NCBI RefSeq assembly: GCF_001552655.1
Contig: NZ_BCRP01000004.1
Location: forward strand, 124,001-188,000
Source of the DNA: Alicyclobacillus kakegawensis NBRC 103104
GTDB taxonomy: Bacteria > Bacillota > Bacilli > Alicyclobacillales > Alicyclobacillaceae
DNA: 64,000 nucleotides
Direction of reading: 5' to 3'
The notes beneath the pieces are model-generated. The model ran no database searches. It worked only from the letters and a program-made list of their open reading frames with translations, and was not told the origin of the DNA. Within the stretch, counting starts at the first letter, position 1; the number at the start of each line of letters is the position of its first letter. The position numbers were made by a program, and so were the translations under genes. This document shows positions 20,085 to 28,284 of the stretch, one piece after another.

Positions 20085-20726
20085 ATCGGAAACCGTCGGG
20101 ACGAATCCAAGTATGACGCGATTCTTCGCGCTGCGGTGCAGGTCATGGCGGAGTCGGGGTACCATCACGCCCAGATTTCCCGCATCGCGCGGGCGGCCGG
20201 GGTTGCGGACGGAACCGTCTACTTGTACTTCAAGAACAAAGAGGACATCCTGGTGTCGCTTCTGCGCCGCTCCATTCAGAAGATTGTATCGACCCTGCAA
20301 GACGCCTTGGGCTCCATCGACGGCGCGGCGGAAAAGTTGCAGTTTTTGGTCCACCTGTATCTGCGTGAACTCGGTGCGGATCCAGAACTCGCCATGGTGA
20401 CGCAGGTGCACATGCGCCAGGTGGATGCCGGGATTCGCAGGGCTATAGGGGAGTTTATGAAACCGTTTTATTCGGTGCTGGACGAGATTGTGGAGGCTGG
20501 TGTCACGCAGGGTGTCTTCCACGAACCGATGGACCGGCGCATCGCCAGGCGCATGATTTTTGGCACGATGGATGAAACCGTGACCGCCTGGGTGCTCAGT
20601 GGCAGCAAGTATGACCTGTACGCGCAGGCGGATGCTGTGGTGGACGTCTTGCTCCACGGTTTGTGTGGCAAGCCCGTCGATTGCCAGCCTGTCAATTCTG
20701 GGAAGCAAGAGAGGTGTCCCGGGTGA
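20085..20726 (+). CDS. fadR: TetR-family fatty-acid regulator FadR (start codon uncertain, possibly ATC)
   Basis: TetR-family repressor closely resembling B. subtilis FadR (YsiA): SKYDAILRAAVQVMAESGY, then IARAAGVADGTVYLYFKNKEDIL as the HTH, and later RMIFGTMDETVTAWVL, a FadR hallmark. Acyl-CoA relieves its repression of beta-oxidation genes. The homologous N terminus needs translation from about 20085, where GGGAGGGG is followed six bases later by ATC; no ATG, GTG or TTG occurs in frame between the stop at 20055 and GTG 20136. Starting at 20136 would delete most of helix 1. The stop overlaps the etfB start as GTGA. Confidence 0.85.
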   Translation: MGNRRDESKYDAILRAAVQVMAESGYHHAQISRIARAAGVADGTVYLYFKNKEDILVSLLRRSIQKIVSTLQDALGSIDGAAEKLQFLVHLYLRELGADPELAMVTQVHMRQVDAGIRRAIGEFMKPFYSVLDEIVEAGVTQGVFHEPMDRRIARRMIFGTMDETVTAWVLSGSKYDLYAQADAVVDVLLHGLCGKPVDCQPVNSGKQERCPG

Positions 20727-21493
20727 ACATCATCGTGTGTTTGAAGCAGACGTTTGACACAGAGGAACGGATTGTCCTGGAAAATGGGGGCATCAAGGAA
20801 GAGGGCGTCCGCTACGTGATCAATCCGTACGACGAATATGCGGTTGAGGAAGGAATCCGCTTGAAGGAAGAGCATGGCGGCGAGGTGGTGGTGATCTCGG
20901 TCGGGCCCTCCCGGACCGAAGAGGCGTTGCGGACCGCCTTGGCGATGGGGGCCGATGAGGCCATCCTGGCGGATGACCCCGAGTTGTTCGGGGACGAGTA
21001 CACCATTGCGCGGGTGCTGGCGGCTATTATTCGGCAGCGTGAATACGACATCATCCTCGCCGGGAATCAGGCGGTGGACGACGGCTCTGGGCAGGTGGCC
21101 GTGCGTCTGGCGGAGGAATTAAGCATTCCCCATATCTCCACATTGACCAAACTGGTGGTGGAAGGGGATCGGGTAATCGGCTACCGGGACGCCGAGGGGA
21201 ATGAAGAGCATGTGGAAGGGAAGCTGCCTATCCTGGTCACGGCGCAGCAGGGCCTGAACGACCCGCGCTACCCGTCCTTGATAGGCATCCGCAGAGCGAG
21301 CAAGAAGCCATTGAGTCACGTGACCAGGGCGGACCTGGGATTGTCCCGGGACGATATCCGTCCCCGCACGGAAGTCGTCGAGACGTTCCTACCCGCAGCC
21401 AAGCAGGGTGGACGCATCTTGAGCGGGGATCTGGACGCCCAGGTGAATGAGTTGATCACGGCCCTGCGTACCGTAGAGAAGGTCATAGATTGA
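20723..21493 (+). CDS. etfB: Electron transfer flavoprotein, beta subunit
   Basis: 256 residues starting with NIIVCLKQTFDTEERI, then INPYDEYAVEEGIRLKE, typical of EtfB. The AMP-binding region contains ILAGNQAVDDGSGQVAVRLAEEL. With EtfA it takes electrons from acyl-CoA dehydrogenases and passes them to the quinone pool. GTG 20723 overlaps the fadR stop and has AGAGGTG upstream. The fadR-etfB-etfA order matches the B. subtilis locus, but fadB and lcfA are not here. Confidence 0.96.
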   Translation: MNIIVCLKQTFDTEERIVLENGGIKEEGVRYVINPYDEYAVEEGIRLKEEHGGEVVVISVGPSRTEEALRTALAMGADEAILADDPELFGDEYTIARVLAAIIRQREYDIILAGNQAVDDGSGQVAVRLAEELSIPHISTLTKLVVEGDRVIGYRDAEGNEEHVEGKLPILVTAQQGLNDPRYPSLIGIRRASKKPLSHVTRADLGLSRDDIRPRTEVVETFLPAAKQGGRILSGDLDAQVNELITALRTVEKVID

Positions 21494-21513
21494 CAGAATG
21501 GGAGGGGACCGGC

Positions 21514-22500
21514 ATGGCCAAAAAGGTGCTGGTGGCGGCCGACGTGCGCGGCGGGAGACTGCGCAAGGTCACATATGAAATGCTGGCAGCGGCGGGACGC
21601 GTGGCTGACGGGGGGACAATTGCAGTCGCCATCCTCGGACACCAGGTGGAGAACCTGGCAACTGGACTCGGCGATTTTGGCGCTGATATGGTATACGTCG
21701 CGGATGCCCCTCAGCTGCAGGAGTATACGCCTGCGGCTTATCGCAAGGTATTTCTGGAAGTGGTGCGAGGTTTTGCGCCGGACGTGATATTGTTCGCCCA
21801 CTCGGCGGTCGGGCGGGATTTGGCGCCGATGGTCGCTATGCGGCTTGGCGCCGGCCAGGTGTCGGACGCCGTGGACGTGGCGATGGAGAACGGACAAATC
21901 GTGTTCACGCGGCCCATCTATGCCGGCAAGGCGTTCACGAAAGTGGTGGTGCGTGAAGGTGTGACCGTGGCGACCCTTCGCCCGAACAACCTGGAAGCGG
22001 CTTCCGGAGGGCAGGGTAAATCTGGAACGATACAAAAGGTCGACGTCCAGTTGGAGCCGGTGGACCTGAGTACGACGGTGCGGGAAATCGTCCAGAAAGC
22101 CACCGGCGGGGTAGACCTGGCCGAAGCCCGAATCATCGTCTCCGGCGGCCGCGGCGTCAAGAGCGCGGACGGATTCAAGCCCCTGTATGAATTGGCCGAG
22201 GCTTTGGGCGGGGCGGTTGGCGCATCCCGCGGCGCCTGCGACGCCGGCTATTGCGATTACGCCTTGCAGATTGGTCAAACGGGCAAGGTGGTGACCCCGG
22301 ATTTGTACATCGCTTGCGGCATTTCCGGGGCGATTCAGCACTTGGCGGGCATGTCGAATTCCAAGGTGATTGTGGCCATCAACAAGGACCCGGAAGCGCC
22401 CATTTTTCAGGTGGCGGATTATGGCATTGTCGGCGATTTGTTTGAAGTGGTGCCGAAGATCACGGAGGCCGTGCGCCAGCTAAAAGCGCAAGGCGTATGA
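21514..22500 (+). CDS. etfA: Electron transfer flavoprotein, alpha subunit
   Basis: 328 residues. The C-terminal FAD domain shows IIVSGGRGVKSADGF, GAVGASRGACDAGY, IGQTGKVVTPDLYIACGISGAIQH and AINKDPEAPIFQVADYGIVGD, all standard EtfA segments. ATG 21514 follows GGGAGGGG at seven bases. It ends the FadR-controlled operon; three stem-loops follow. Confidence 0.97.
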   Translation: MAKKVLVAADVRGGRLRKVTYEMLAAAGRVADGGTIAVAILGHQVENLATGLGDFGADMVYVADAPQLQEYTPAAYRKVFLEVVRGFAPDVILFAHSAVGRDLAPMVAMRLGAGQVSDAVDVAMENGQIVFTRPIYAGKAFTKVVVREGVTVATLRPNNLEAASGGQGKSGTIQKVDVQLEPVDLSTTVREIVQKATGGVDLAEARIIVSGGRGVKSADGFKPLYELAEALGGAVGASRGACDAGYCDYALQIGQTGKVVTPDLYIACGISGAIQHLAGMSNSKVIVAINKDPEAPIFQVADYGIVGDLFEVVPKITEAVRQLKAQGV

Positions 22501-22511
22501 CTCCTGTTTGT

Positions 22512-22629
22512 CGCACAGCCCGAGACGGGGATGGACGTGACTGGCCGTTCTGCCCCCGTCAGGGCTTGTGCGGTTTCCGTCTCCTCGTTGCCGGAGACGC
22601 AAAAGAGATGGGAACGAATGCCCATCTCT
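22512..22629 (+). terminator. Three successive stem-loops after etfA
   Basis: Hairpin 1 spans 22512-22572 (CGCACA, GCCC and GACGGGG paired with their complements). Hairpin 2 is CGTCTCC/GGAGACG at 22578-22599. Hairpin 3 is AGAGATGGG/CCCATCTCT at 22604-22629. No U-tract follows any of them, so they may be 3'-end stabilisers or weak terminators rather than classic intrinsic terminators. Confidence 0.55.
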
Positions 22630-22683
22630 GTTCGCTGAGGCACTATGTATAGACGGACAGACGCTTAAGCTGTCCTTGGCCCA

Positions 22684-22824
22684 TCACTTTCCGGGGAAGA
22701 CCTGCAGTAAGGATACCACAGCGTCCGTGCCAGCGACGTCTGGAAACGGTGGCTGCGGCCGGAAGGTGAAAAAGGCGACGATGATGAGGATGACCACAAA
22801 CAGAATCTCGAAGACCCTCCGCAT
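22684..22824 (-). CDS. Small single-span membrane protein, 46 residues
   Basis: Reads MRRVFEILFVVILIIVAFF with one strong hydrophobic helix (residues 5-21), then a Pro-rich stretch FRPQPPFPDV and a short polar tail. AAGGGGGTG precedes the ATG at 22824. It lies convergent to etfA in an intergenic space that has no other candidate. Function unknown. Its short length, clear helix and good ribosome site are the only support. Confidence 0.55.
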   Translation of the reverse strand: MRRVFEILFVVILIIVAFFTFRPQPPFPDVAGTDAVVSLLQVFPGK

Positions 22825-22920
22825 GATGCGCACCCCCTTGACACGAGTATACTTCCGGATGGCCGTCCCTAGCGGTCTTACGGGATTATTGTAGCAGACT
22901 GGACGGTAGGCTGCACTCGC

Positions 22921-22950
22921 TTGCAGGACCATGGTGTGAATCGATACACT
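22921..22950 (+). promoter_or_regulatory. Candidate promoter for the 22996 gene
   Basis: TTGCAG at 22921 and TACACT at 22945, 18-base spacing, about 40 bases before the coding start. Confidence 0.45.
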
Positions 22951-22995
22951 GAGTGAGATGACGACAGTCACACTGCGGCATAGGGGGCGCGGGGG

Positions 22996-23334
22996 TTGGA
23001 CCCGTTGGATTGGACGCATCAATGGGATGACTACGAGATGATGATGTATGTATGCGACGATCCGGATGAGGAAGGCATTCGCATGCAGGTGAGCCGCCGC
23101 CGGCAGCGGGATGGTGCGGAGGAGTGGGAGCTTCTTTATGACCGCAAACTCGCCGATCTTCCTTCGCGTCCGCCGCAGACGGAACATCCCAAGGAGCGGG
23201 AGGACTGGGAGGAGTCGCTGTTGCGCACCCACCTGCGCGAGCACCCGCACCTGGTCGACGAGGAAAAACAGTATCTGGCGGATTGGCGGCGTAAACGGTC
23301 GGACGAGGAACGGACGGACGGCGGCGAAAGGTAA
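22996..23334 (+). CDS. Hypothetical acidic/charged protein, 112 residues
   Basis: Soluble, very hydrophilic protein beginning near MDPLDWTHQWDDYEMMMYV. The C-terminal half is almost all charged residues (EERTDGGER end), probably helical. TTG 22996 or TTG 23005 could start it; GGGGG at 22991 suits 23005 better. It is followed 43 bases later by a DUF3886 gene in the same direction. No family recognised and no function proposed. Confidence 0.55.
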   Translation: MDPLDWTHQWDDYEMMMYVCDDPDEEGIRMQVSRRRQRDGAEEWELLYDRKLADLPSRPPQTEHPKEREDWEESLLRTHLREHPHLVDEEKQYLADWRRKRSDEERTDGGER

Positions 23335-23377
23335 AGACATAAATAATATCCAGGCGCTTGCAGGGAGAGGATGCGAG

Positions 23378-23818
23378 ATGGGGAAGCGGCGCAAAAAACC
23401 GGCGCCCCAAAACGCCGATGTCGTGGATAAGCCGGATGAAGCATGGGACAGGATGGAGGACGCCAAATCCTTCAGCCGACAGCGGGGCCCGCACCGTGCC
23501 GCCACTGCTCGGACGGCGGACGCGGGCAGCGCCAGTGTGCGCGATACCCTGTCTCCACAGGTCGTGGAAAAGCTGGAGCGCCTGCGCCGCGAAGCGGAGC
23601 AACAGGCGGCTGCAACTCAGTCCAAGCTGCAACGCAGACGTCCGTCTGCAACCGCAGGCGGAGCAGGCCGCAAGCCCGGAGAGGCGGGCGCAGACGAGGC
23701 ATTAGCCGAGGCCGAGCCGACCTTTGCCGAGTTGTTCGATCCGCAACCTGAGTCTGAAGAACCTTCCTTCGCCGAGCTGTTACGCGAGTCCCGGCTGGAT
23801 TGGAGAAAATTCAAGTGA
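23378..23818 (+). CDS. DUF3886 (YqkK-like) protein
   Basis: 146 residues starting MGKRRKKPAPQNADVVDKPD. The family end motif FAELLRESRLDWRKFK is clear, matching the DWKKFK-type end of Bacillus YqkK. LSPQVVEKLERLRREAEQQA is the conserved coiled segment. A partial duplicate of the motif (PTFAELFDPQ) lies just before it. The protein is longer than Bacillus YqkK because of a low-complexity Ala/Gly/Arg insert. Function is unknown in the family. GGGAGAGG precedes the ATG. Confidence 0.75.
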   Translation: MGKRRKKPAPQNADVVDKPDEAWDRMEDAKSFSRQRGPHRAATARTADAGSASVRDTLSPQVVEKLERLRREAEQQAAATQSKLQRRRPSATAGGAGRKPGEAGADEALAEAEPTFAELFDPQPESEEPSFAELLRESRLDWRKFK

Positions 23819-23898
23819 CCGGTTCCGGGTGTGAGGCATACAGGACAGTGTGAGATATCGAGGGGTATCGGGCGGAGGCTGCAGGGCGATGTGTGAGT

Positions 23899-23970
23899 TT
23901 GACCCACTGTATGGAAAATTATGTATAATTATGGCGAAGCTGAGACCCGCTGTTGCGGGTCATTTTTTAT
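23899..23970 (+). promoter_or_regulatory. Promoter followed at once by an intrinsic terminator, upstream of hutH
   Basis: TTGACC at 23899 and TATAAT at 23924 (19-base spacing) predict a start near 23936. The terminator GACCCGC-TGTT-GCGGGTC with ATTTTTTAT runs from 23944 to 23970. Transcripts from this promoter would stop within about 35 bases unless the hairpin is bypassed, an attenuator layout. Alternatively the hairpin simply ends the upstream transcript. Confidence 0.6.
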
Positions 23971-24062
23971 GGAGTTAAAGCGCTGCTGCGATGCGTGAGG
24001 ATTGAGGTATGGGGATTGAGGCAAACCCATGGGCAGACACTGACACGGAGGAGGACATCGAA

Positions 24063-25580
24063 ATGGCGCATCCGGTAGTTGTGCTGGACGGCGAGGGCTT
24101 GACGCCTGAACAGGTGATGGACGTGGTAGCGGGTGCCACCGTAGAGGTGAGCGAGCAGGCTTGGGACAAGGTGCAAAAGAGCCGCCAGCGGATAGAGGAG
24201 CAGGTTAAGGCGGGGCGCGTGGTGTACGGGGTCACGACCGGGTTTGGCAAGTTAGCCGACGTGCGGATCGACAGCCAGGATGTCGGTCGATTGCAGGTGA
24301 ACCTGGTGCGCTCTCACGCGATCGGGGTCGGGAAGCCGTTTGCGACCGATGTTGTGCGGGCGATGTTGACCCTGCGTGTCAATGCCTTAGCCAAAGGATT
24401 TTCCGGCGTGCGTCCGGAAACGCTGTGCCTGTTGGTGGAAATGATCAACCGGCGGGTGCACCCGATTGTCCCGGCTCAGGGATCCCTGGGCGCCAGTGGG
24501 GACCTGGCTCCCCTCGCGCACGTTGCGCTGGTGATGATTGGCGAAGGCCAGGCCGAGTTTGGCGGGCAGGTACTGCCAGGCCACCAGGCGCTGGCCGCCG
24601 CCGGGTTGACGCCCGTGCGTCTATCAGCGAAGGAAGGGCTGGCGCTGATCAACGGGACCCAGGCGATGACCGCCGTCGCTGTCCTGGCGATGATGGAGGC
24701 GACGCGAGTCGGGCTGGCGGCCGACGCGGCGCTCGCTTTGACCATGGAGGCGTTGCAGGGGATTGTCGACGTCTTCGATGAAGAACTGCTGGGGGTGCGA
24801 CCGCACCGGGAGTTTGTCGAGGTGGCCCAGCGGATGAAGGCCTGGCTCCAGGGCAGTTCGCGGGTCTCTCGACAGGGGGAGCTGCGGGTTCAGGATGCCT
24901 ATTCCATTCGCTGCGCTCCCCAAGTTCACGGGGCGTCCTGGCAAGCCGTTGGATACACGCGGGAACGCGTGACGGTGGAGATGAATTCGGCCACCGACAA
25001 CCCGATAGTCCTGGGGGACGGACGCATCCTTTCCGGCGGGCACTTTCACGGCCAACCGATTGCGTTGGCGATGGACCTGTTGAAAATTGGGGCGGCCGAA
25101 TGGGGCAGCATTTCAGAGCGGCGCGTGGAACGTCTGGTCAATCCATCACTGAGCGGGCTTCCGGCATTCCTGGCGGCTGACCCCGGGCTTCAGTCGGGCC
25201 TGATGATTTCCCAGTACGTGGCAGCGGCGCTCGTCTCTGAGAACAAGGTGTTGGCCCACCCGGCCAGTGTCGATTCGATACCTTCCTCCGCCAATCAAGA
25301 GGATCACGTCAGCATGGGGACGATTGCCGCCCGCCAGTGCCGGGAAATCGTGCACAATGTGGCGCGTGTGGTGGCGATTGAGATGGCCTGCGCGGCTCAG
25401 GCGGTGCACCTGCAGCAGTGCGCGGACCGTTTGGCCCCGGCCACCAGGCGTCTGCTGGCACAGGTGCGGCGTTTTGTCCCACCTCTCACGGAAGACGCGT
25501 CGCTCTCTGAACCCATCGAGAAGCTCGCCGAGGCGATCTTGTCCGGCGAGGTTCCCGGGTTCTTACCCGCGGGCGCGTGA
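24063..25580 (+). CDS. hutH: Histidine ammonia-lyase
   Basis: 505 residues. The Ala-Ser-Gly that forms the MIO cofactor is in GASGDLAPLAH near residue 142. YGVTTGFGKLADV, NSATDNPIV and SQYVAAALVSENK are standard family segments. The enzyme converts histidine to urocanate, the first step of histidine degradation. ATG 24063 follows GGAGGAGG; the ATG at 24009 lacks one. No hutU, hutI or hutG is next to it, so the rest of the pathway must be elsewhere or absent. A promoter-terminator element precedes it. Confidence 0.96.
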   Translation: MAHPVVVLDGEGLTPEQVMDVVAGATVEVSEQAWDKVQKSRQRIEEQVKAGRVVYGVTTGFGKLADVRIDSQDVGRLQVNLVRSHAIGVGKPFATDVVRAMLTLRVNALAKGFSGVRPETLCLLVEMINRRVHPIVPAQGSLGASGDLAPLAHVALVMIGEGQAEFGGQVLPGHQALAAAGLTPVRLSAKEGLALINGTQAMTAVAVLAMMEATRVGLAADAALALTMEALQGIVDVFDEELLGVRPHREFVEVAQRMKAWLQGSSRVSRQGELRVQDAYSIRCAPQVHGASWQAVGYTRERVTVEMNSATDNPIVLGDGRILSGGHFHGQPIALAMDLLKIGAAEWGSISERRVERLVNPSLSGLPAFLAADPGLQSGLMISQYVAAALVSENKVLAHPASVDSIPSSANQEDHVSMGTIAARQCREIVHNVARVVAIEMACAAQAVHLQQCADRLAPATRRLLAQVRRFVPPLTEDASLSEPIEKLAEAILSGEVPGFLPAGA

Positions 25581-25645
25581 GAGAAACCGCGTGTTGGCGG
25601 GTGGGGCCGGGCGGAAGGAGGAGAGTGCGCCCGATGGCCTGTGAT

Positions 25646-27121
25646 TCAATCGCCGCCGTCCGGATTGGACAATGAGGGAAAGCGCGGCGGTGTGTCGAGG
25701 GGCATGGCGCTACCCTGGGTCACGGTTCTGGGTACCACCTGGGACAGGCGGTCGATGTCCAACGCCCGATCGATGACGCTGGGTTGTATCCCCACCTGGA
25801 TGGCCGCTTCGCGCAAGCTCAAGTTGTGGGCAAGGGCGTGTTTGACAATGCGTGCGGCGGTGTCGTACCCCAATTCCACGTTGAGCGCGGTGGCCAGGGA
25901 CAGGGAGCGCTCTGCGTACGCCCGGCAACGGTCGGCGTCGGCCACAATCCCGCGCACACATTTTGTGGTAAAGGCCTCCGTTGCAGTCGCCAGGATGTGA
26001 ATCTCGTGTAGGAAATTGGCGGCCATGACCGGCATCATGACGTTTAACTCAAGCTGTCCGGCACCGCCAGCTTGAGCGATTGCCGCGTCGCAGCCCTGCA
26101 CCTGGAACGCCACCATGTTCAGCATCTCGGCCATGACGGGATTGACCTTGCCTGGCATGATGGAAGAACCTGGTTGGACAGCGGGCAGCTCAATCTCGGC
26201 CAGGCCCGTTCTCGGTCCGGAGGCCAAAAGGCGCAAGTCGTTGGCGATGCGCTGCAAAGCCAGGGCCAAGTTGCGCAGCGCGGCGCTCACCCAAACCACC
26301 TCGTCTGGATTCTGGTTGAATGTGAACGGGTTCTCCGCCAGGCGAAAGCCAAGACCGGTGAACTCGGCGACGTTGCGGGTTGCCACCTCCGCAAACCCAG
26401 CGGGCGTATTGATGCCCGTGCCCACCGCGTTGCCGCCCAACCCGATTTCCAGCAGGTTGGCCGCGGCTTGTTCCAGCCAGCGCCGGTGCCGTTCCACATT
26501 GTGGGCATAGGCGAAGAATTCGTCGCCCAAACGCATGGGCACCGCATCCTGCAAGTGTGTCCGTCCGGATTTGACTACGCCAGCGAACTCCTGCCCCTTT
26601 TGTCTCAGCGCTTGCGCCAGCTGCGCGAGGGCGGGGTCCAGCCTGTGCGCCAAAAGCTCCACGCCGGCAATCTGCATCGCCGCGTGGATGGTGTCGTTGG
26701 TCGATTGCGAGCGGTTTACATCGTCGTTTGGATGTATCAGGCTGTAGTCCCCGCGCGCGCCACCCAACAGTTCGGCCGCGCGGGACGCAATCACTTCATT
26801 GGCGTTCATGTTCTGGGATGTGCCGGCTCCCGCCTGGTACACGTCGACCAGGAACTGATCATCCAGCTTGCCTTCGATAACTTCAAATGCCGCCTGGCAG
26901 ATGGCGTTGGCCTTGGGTCCGTCCATGACGCCCAGTTGGGCGTGGGCCTTGGCGGCAGCCCATTTGATGATCCCTTGCGCACGAATGAAGGCGCGCGGCA
27001 GGCGCAGGCCGCTGATAGGGAAGTTTTCTATGGCGCGGGCGGTCTGCGCGCCGTAGTAGGCGCTTTGCGGGATGCGCAGTTCACCGAGCGAATCGCGGGC
27101 AATGCGTGTGGTTTCCGTCAA
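25646..27121 (-). CDS. aspA: Aspartase/fumarase-family lyase, probably aspartate ammonia-lyase
   Basis: 491 residues of the class II fumarase/aspartase superfamily. The signature GSSIMPGKVNP carries the catalytic serine loop, followed by VMAEMLNMVAFQV. YYGAQTARAIENFPISG favours aspartase, while GAGTSQNMNANEVIASRA and HPNDDVNRSQSTND mix aspartase and fumarase features. It would remove ammonia from aspartate to give fumarate, or hydrate fumarate. TTG 27121 is chosen because AGGAGGG lies seven bases upstream. It is divergent from the inositol-phosphatase-family gene and convergent with hutH. Confidence 0.75.
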   Translation of the reverse strand: MTETTRIARDSLGELRIPQSAYYGAQTARAIENFPISGLRLPRAFIRAQGIIKWAAAKAHAQLGVMDGPKANAICQAAFEVIEGKLDDQFLVDVYQAGAGTSQNMNANEVIASRAAELLGGARGDYSLIHPNDDVNRSQSTNDTIHAAMQIAGVELLAHRLDPALAQLAQALRQKGQEFAGVVKSGRTHLQDAVPMRLGDEFFAYAHNVERHRRWLEQAAANLLEIGLGGNAVGTGINTPAGFAEVATRNVAEFTGLGFRLAENPFTFNQNPDEVVWVSAALRNLALALQRIANDLRLLASGPRTGLAEIELPAVQPGSSIMPGKVNPVMAEMLNMVAFQVQGCDAAIAQAGGAGQLELNVMMPVMAANFLHEIHILATATEAFTTKCVRGIVADADRCRAYAERSLSLATALNVELGYDTAARIVKHALAHNLSLREAAIQVGIQPSVIDRALDIDRLSQVVPRTVTQGSAMPLDTPPRFPSLSNPDGGD

Positions 27122-27387
27122 CGGATATCCCTCCTGGCAAGGATCGTCTCCTCCAAGCATGGGCAAAAATGGTTTCCTTTACAATCTTCCCAATCCGCTG
27201 CGGTTCGCAATCTCCTTACATCATTACGCGGAGCATGGCGATTTTGCACAAAGTATGTTAAAGATCTAGGAAGCAGTGGTCGCTGGTTGACGGTTTTCAT
27301 CCGATATTGCCACCTGCCAAGGGCGTTTGCCAGCCACGGGGTAGGGCGACGAGCTGTATACCGTAAAATGACGAGAGGTTGTTGACA

Positions 27388-28284
27388 TTGGCGCACTCTG
27401 CAGAGCAAGCCAGGTTAGCTGTGGCTGTGGCAGCAGCACTAGAGGCGGGGCGTTACTTTTCCTCCCGCCTATATACCGACAAACAGGTCAAGAGCAAGTC
27501 TTCGCCCAGCGATCTAGTCACGGATGTGGATCCGAAATGTGAGGACATCATTCGCCGTCATATCCGTTCGTCGTTTGCCGAGGATGCGATTTTGGGGGAG
27601 GAGACAACACAGCCCGGTTCCGCCGCCGCCCGGGCCGCGGCGAGTCAGGCGGTCGACCAGGATCGGGTTTGGGTGGTTGATCCGCTCGACGGCACGACCA
27701 ACTTTGTCCAGCAGATTCCCCTCTCGGCGGTTTCCATCGCTTATGCCGAGCGGGGATTGCCGGTTGTCGGTGTGGTGTTTGATCCTTACCGGTCCGAGGT
27801 GTTTCTCGGCTTGCGCGGCCAAGGCGCGTATCTGTGCAGCGCCGAGGCGGCGGAGGCCTGGATGGGCAGACCGGACGGACCGCTGCCCGGATCGCGCCTC
27901 ACTACATCCGCGCAGGAGACGGTGGGACGCAGTGTGGTCGCCACCGGCTTTCCGTCGCGCCAGCCGGTGCGTGAGAGTCGAGCTGCGGCACTGGCGATAG
28001 CTTCCCAGGTCAAGAGCCTGCGCGTGTTGGGCACAGCCGCCCTTGAAATGGCGTACGTCGCCGCGGGCCGTCTGGACGCGTATTGGGAATACGACCTGAA
28101 CGCCTGGGACCTAGCGGCCGGTGCCCTGTTGGTAACCGAGGCCGGCGGGAGTGTCCTCGATGTCGAAGAAAACCCATATGATCTCACGCTGCGCAACGTG
28201 GTGGCGGCCGGACGGGAGAGTCTGGCGCGCGCGTTATGCGCACGCATTCAGCATGCAGCGCGAACAGGGGATGAGCGAGCATGA
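27388..28284 (+). CDS. Inositol monophosphatase-family phosphatase (SuhB-like)
   Basis: 298 residues with the Li-sensitive phosphatase motifs VVDPLDGTTNF (metal-binding Asp residues), LGEET upstream of it, and NAWDLAAGALLVTEAGG near the C terminus. Substrate may be inositol phosphate, 3'-phosphoadenosine phosphate or another sugar phosphate; it cannot be told here. TTG 27388 has AGAGG nine bases upstream; TTG 27379 is another possibility. ATGA overlap with pncB shows a shared operon. Confidence 0.85.
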   Translation: MAHSAEQARLAVAVAAALEAGRYFSSRLYTDKQVKSKSSPSDLVTDVDPKCEDIIRRHIRSSFAEDAILGEETTQPGSAAARAAASQAVDQDRVWVVDPLDGTTNFVQQIPLSAVSIAYAERGLPVVGVVFDPYRSEVFLGLRGQGAYLCSAEAAEAWMGRPDGPLPGSRLTTSAQETVGRSVVATGFPSRQPVRESRAAALAIASQVKSLRVLGTAALEMAYVAAGRLDAYWEYDLNAWDLAAGALLVTEAGGSVLDVEENPYDLTLRNVVAAGRESLARALCARIQHAARTGDERA

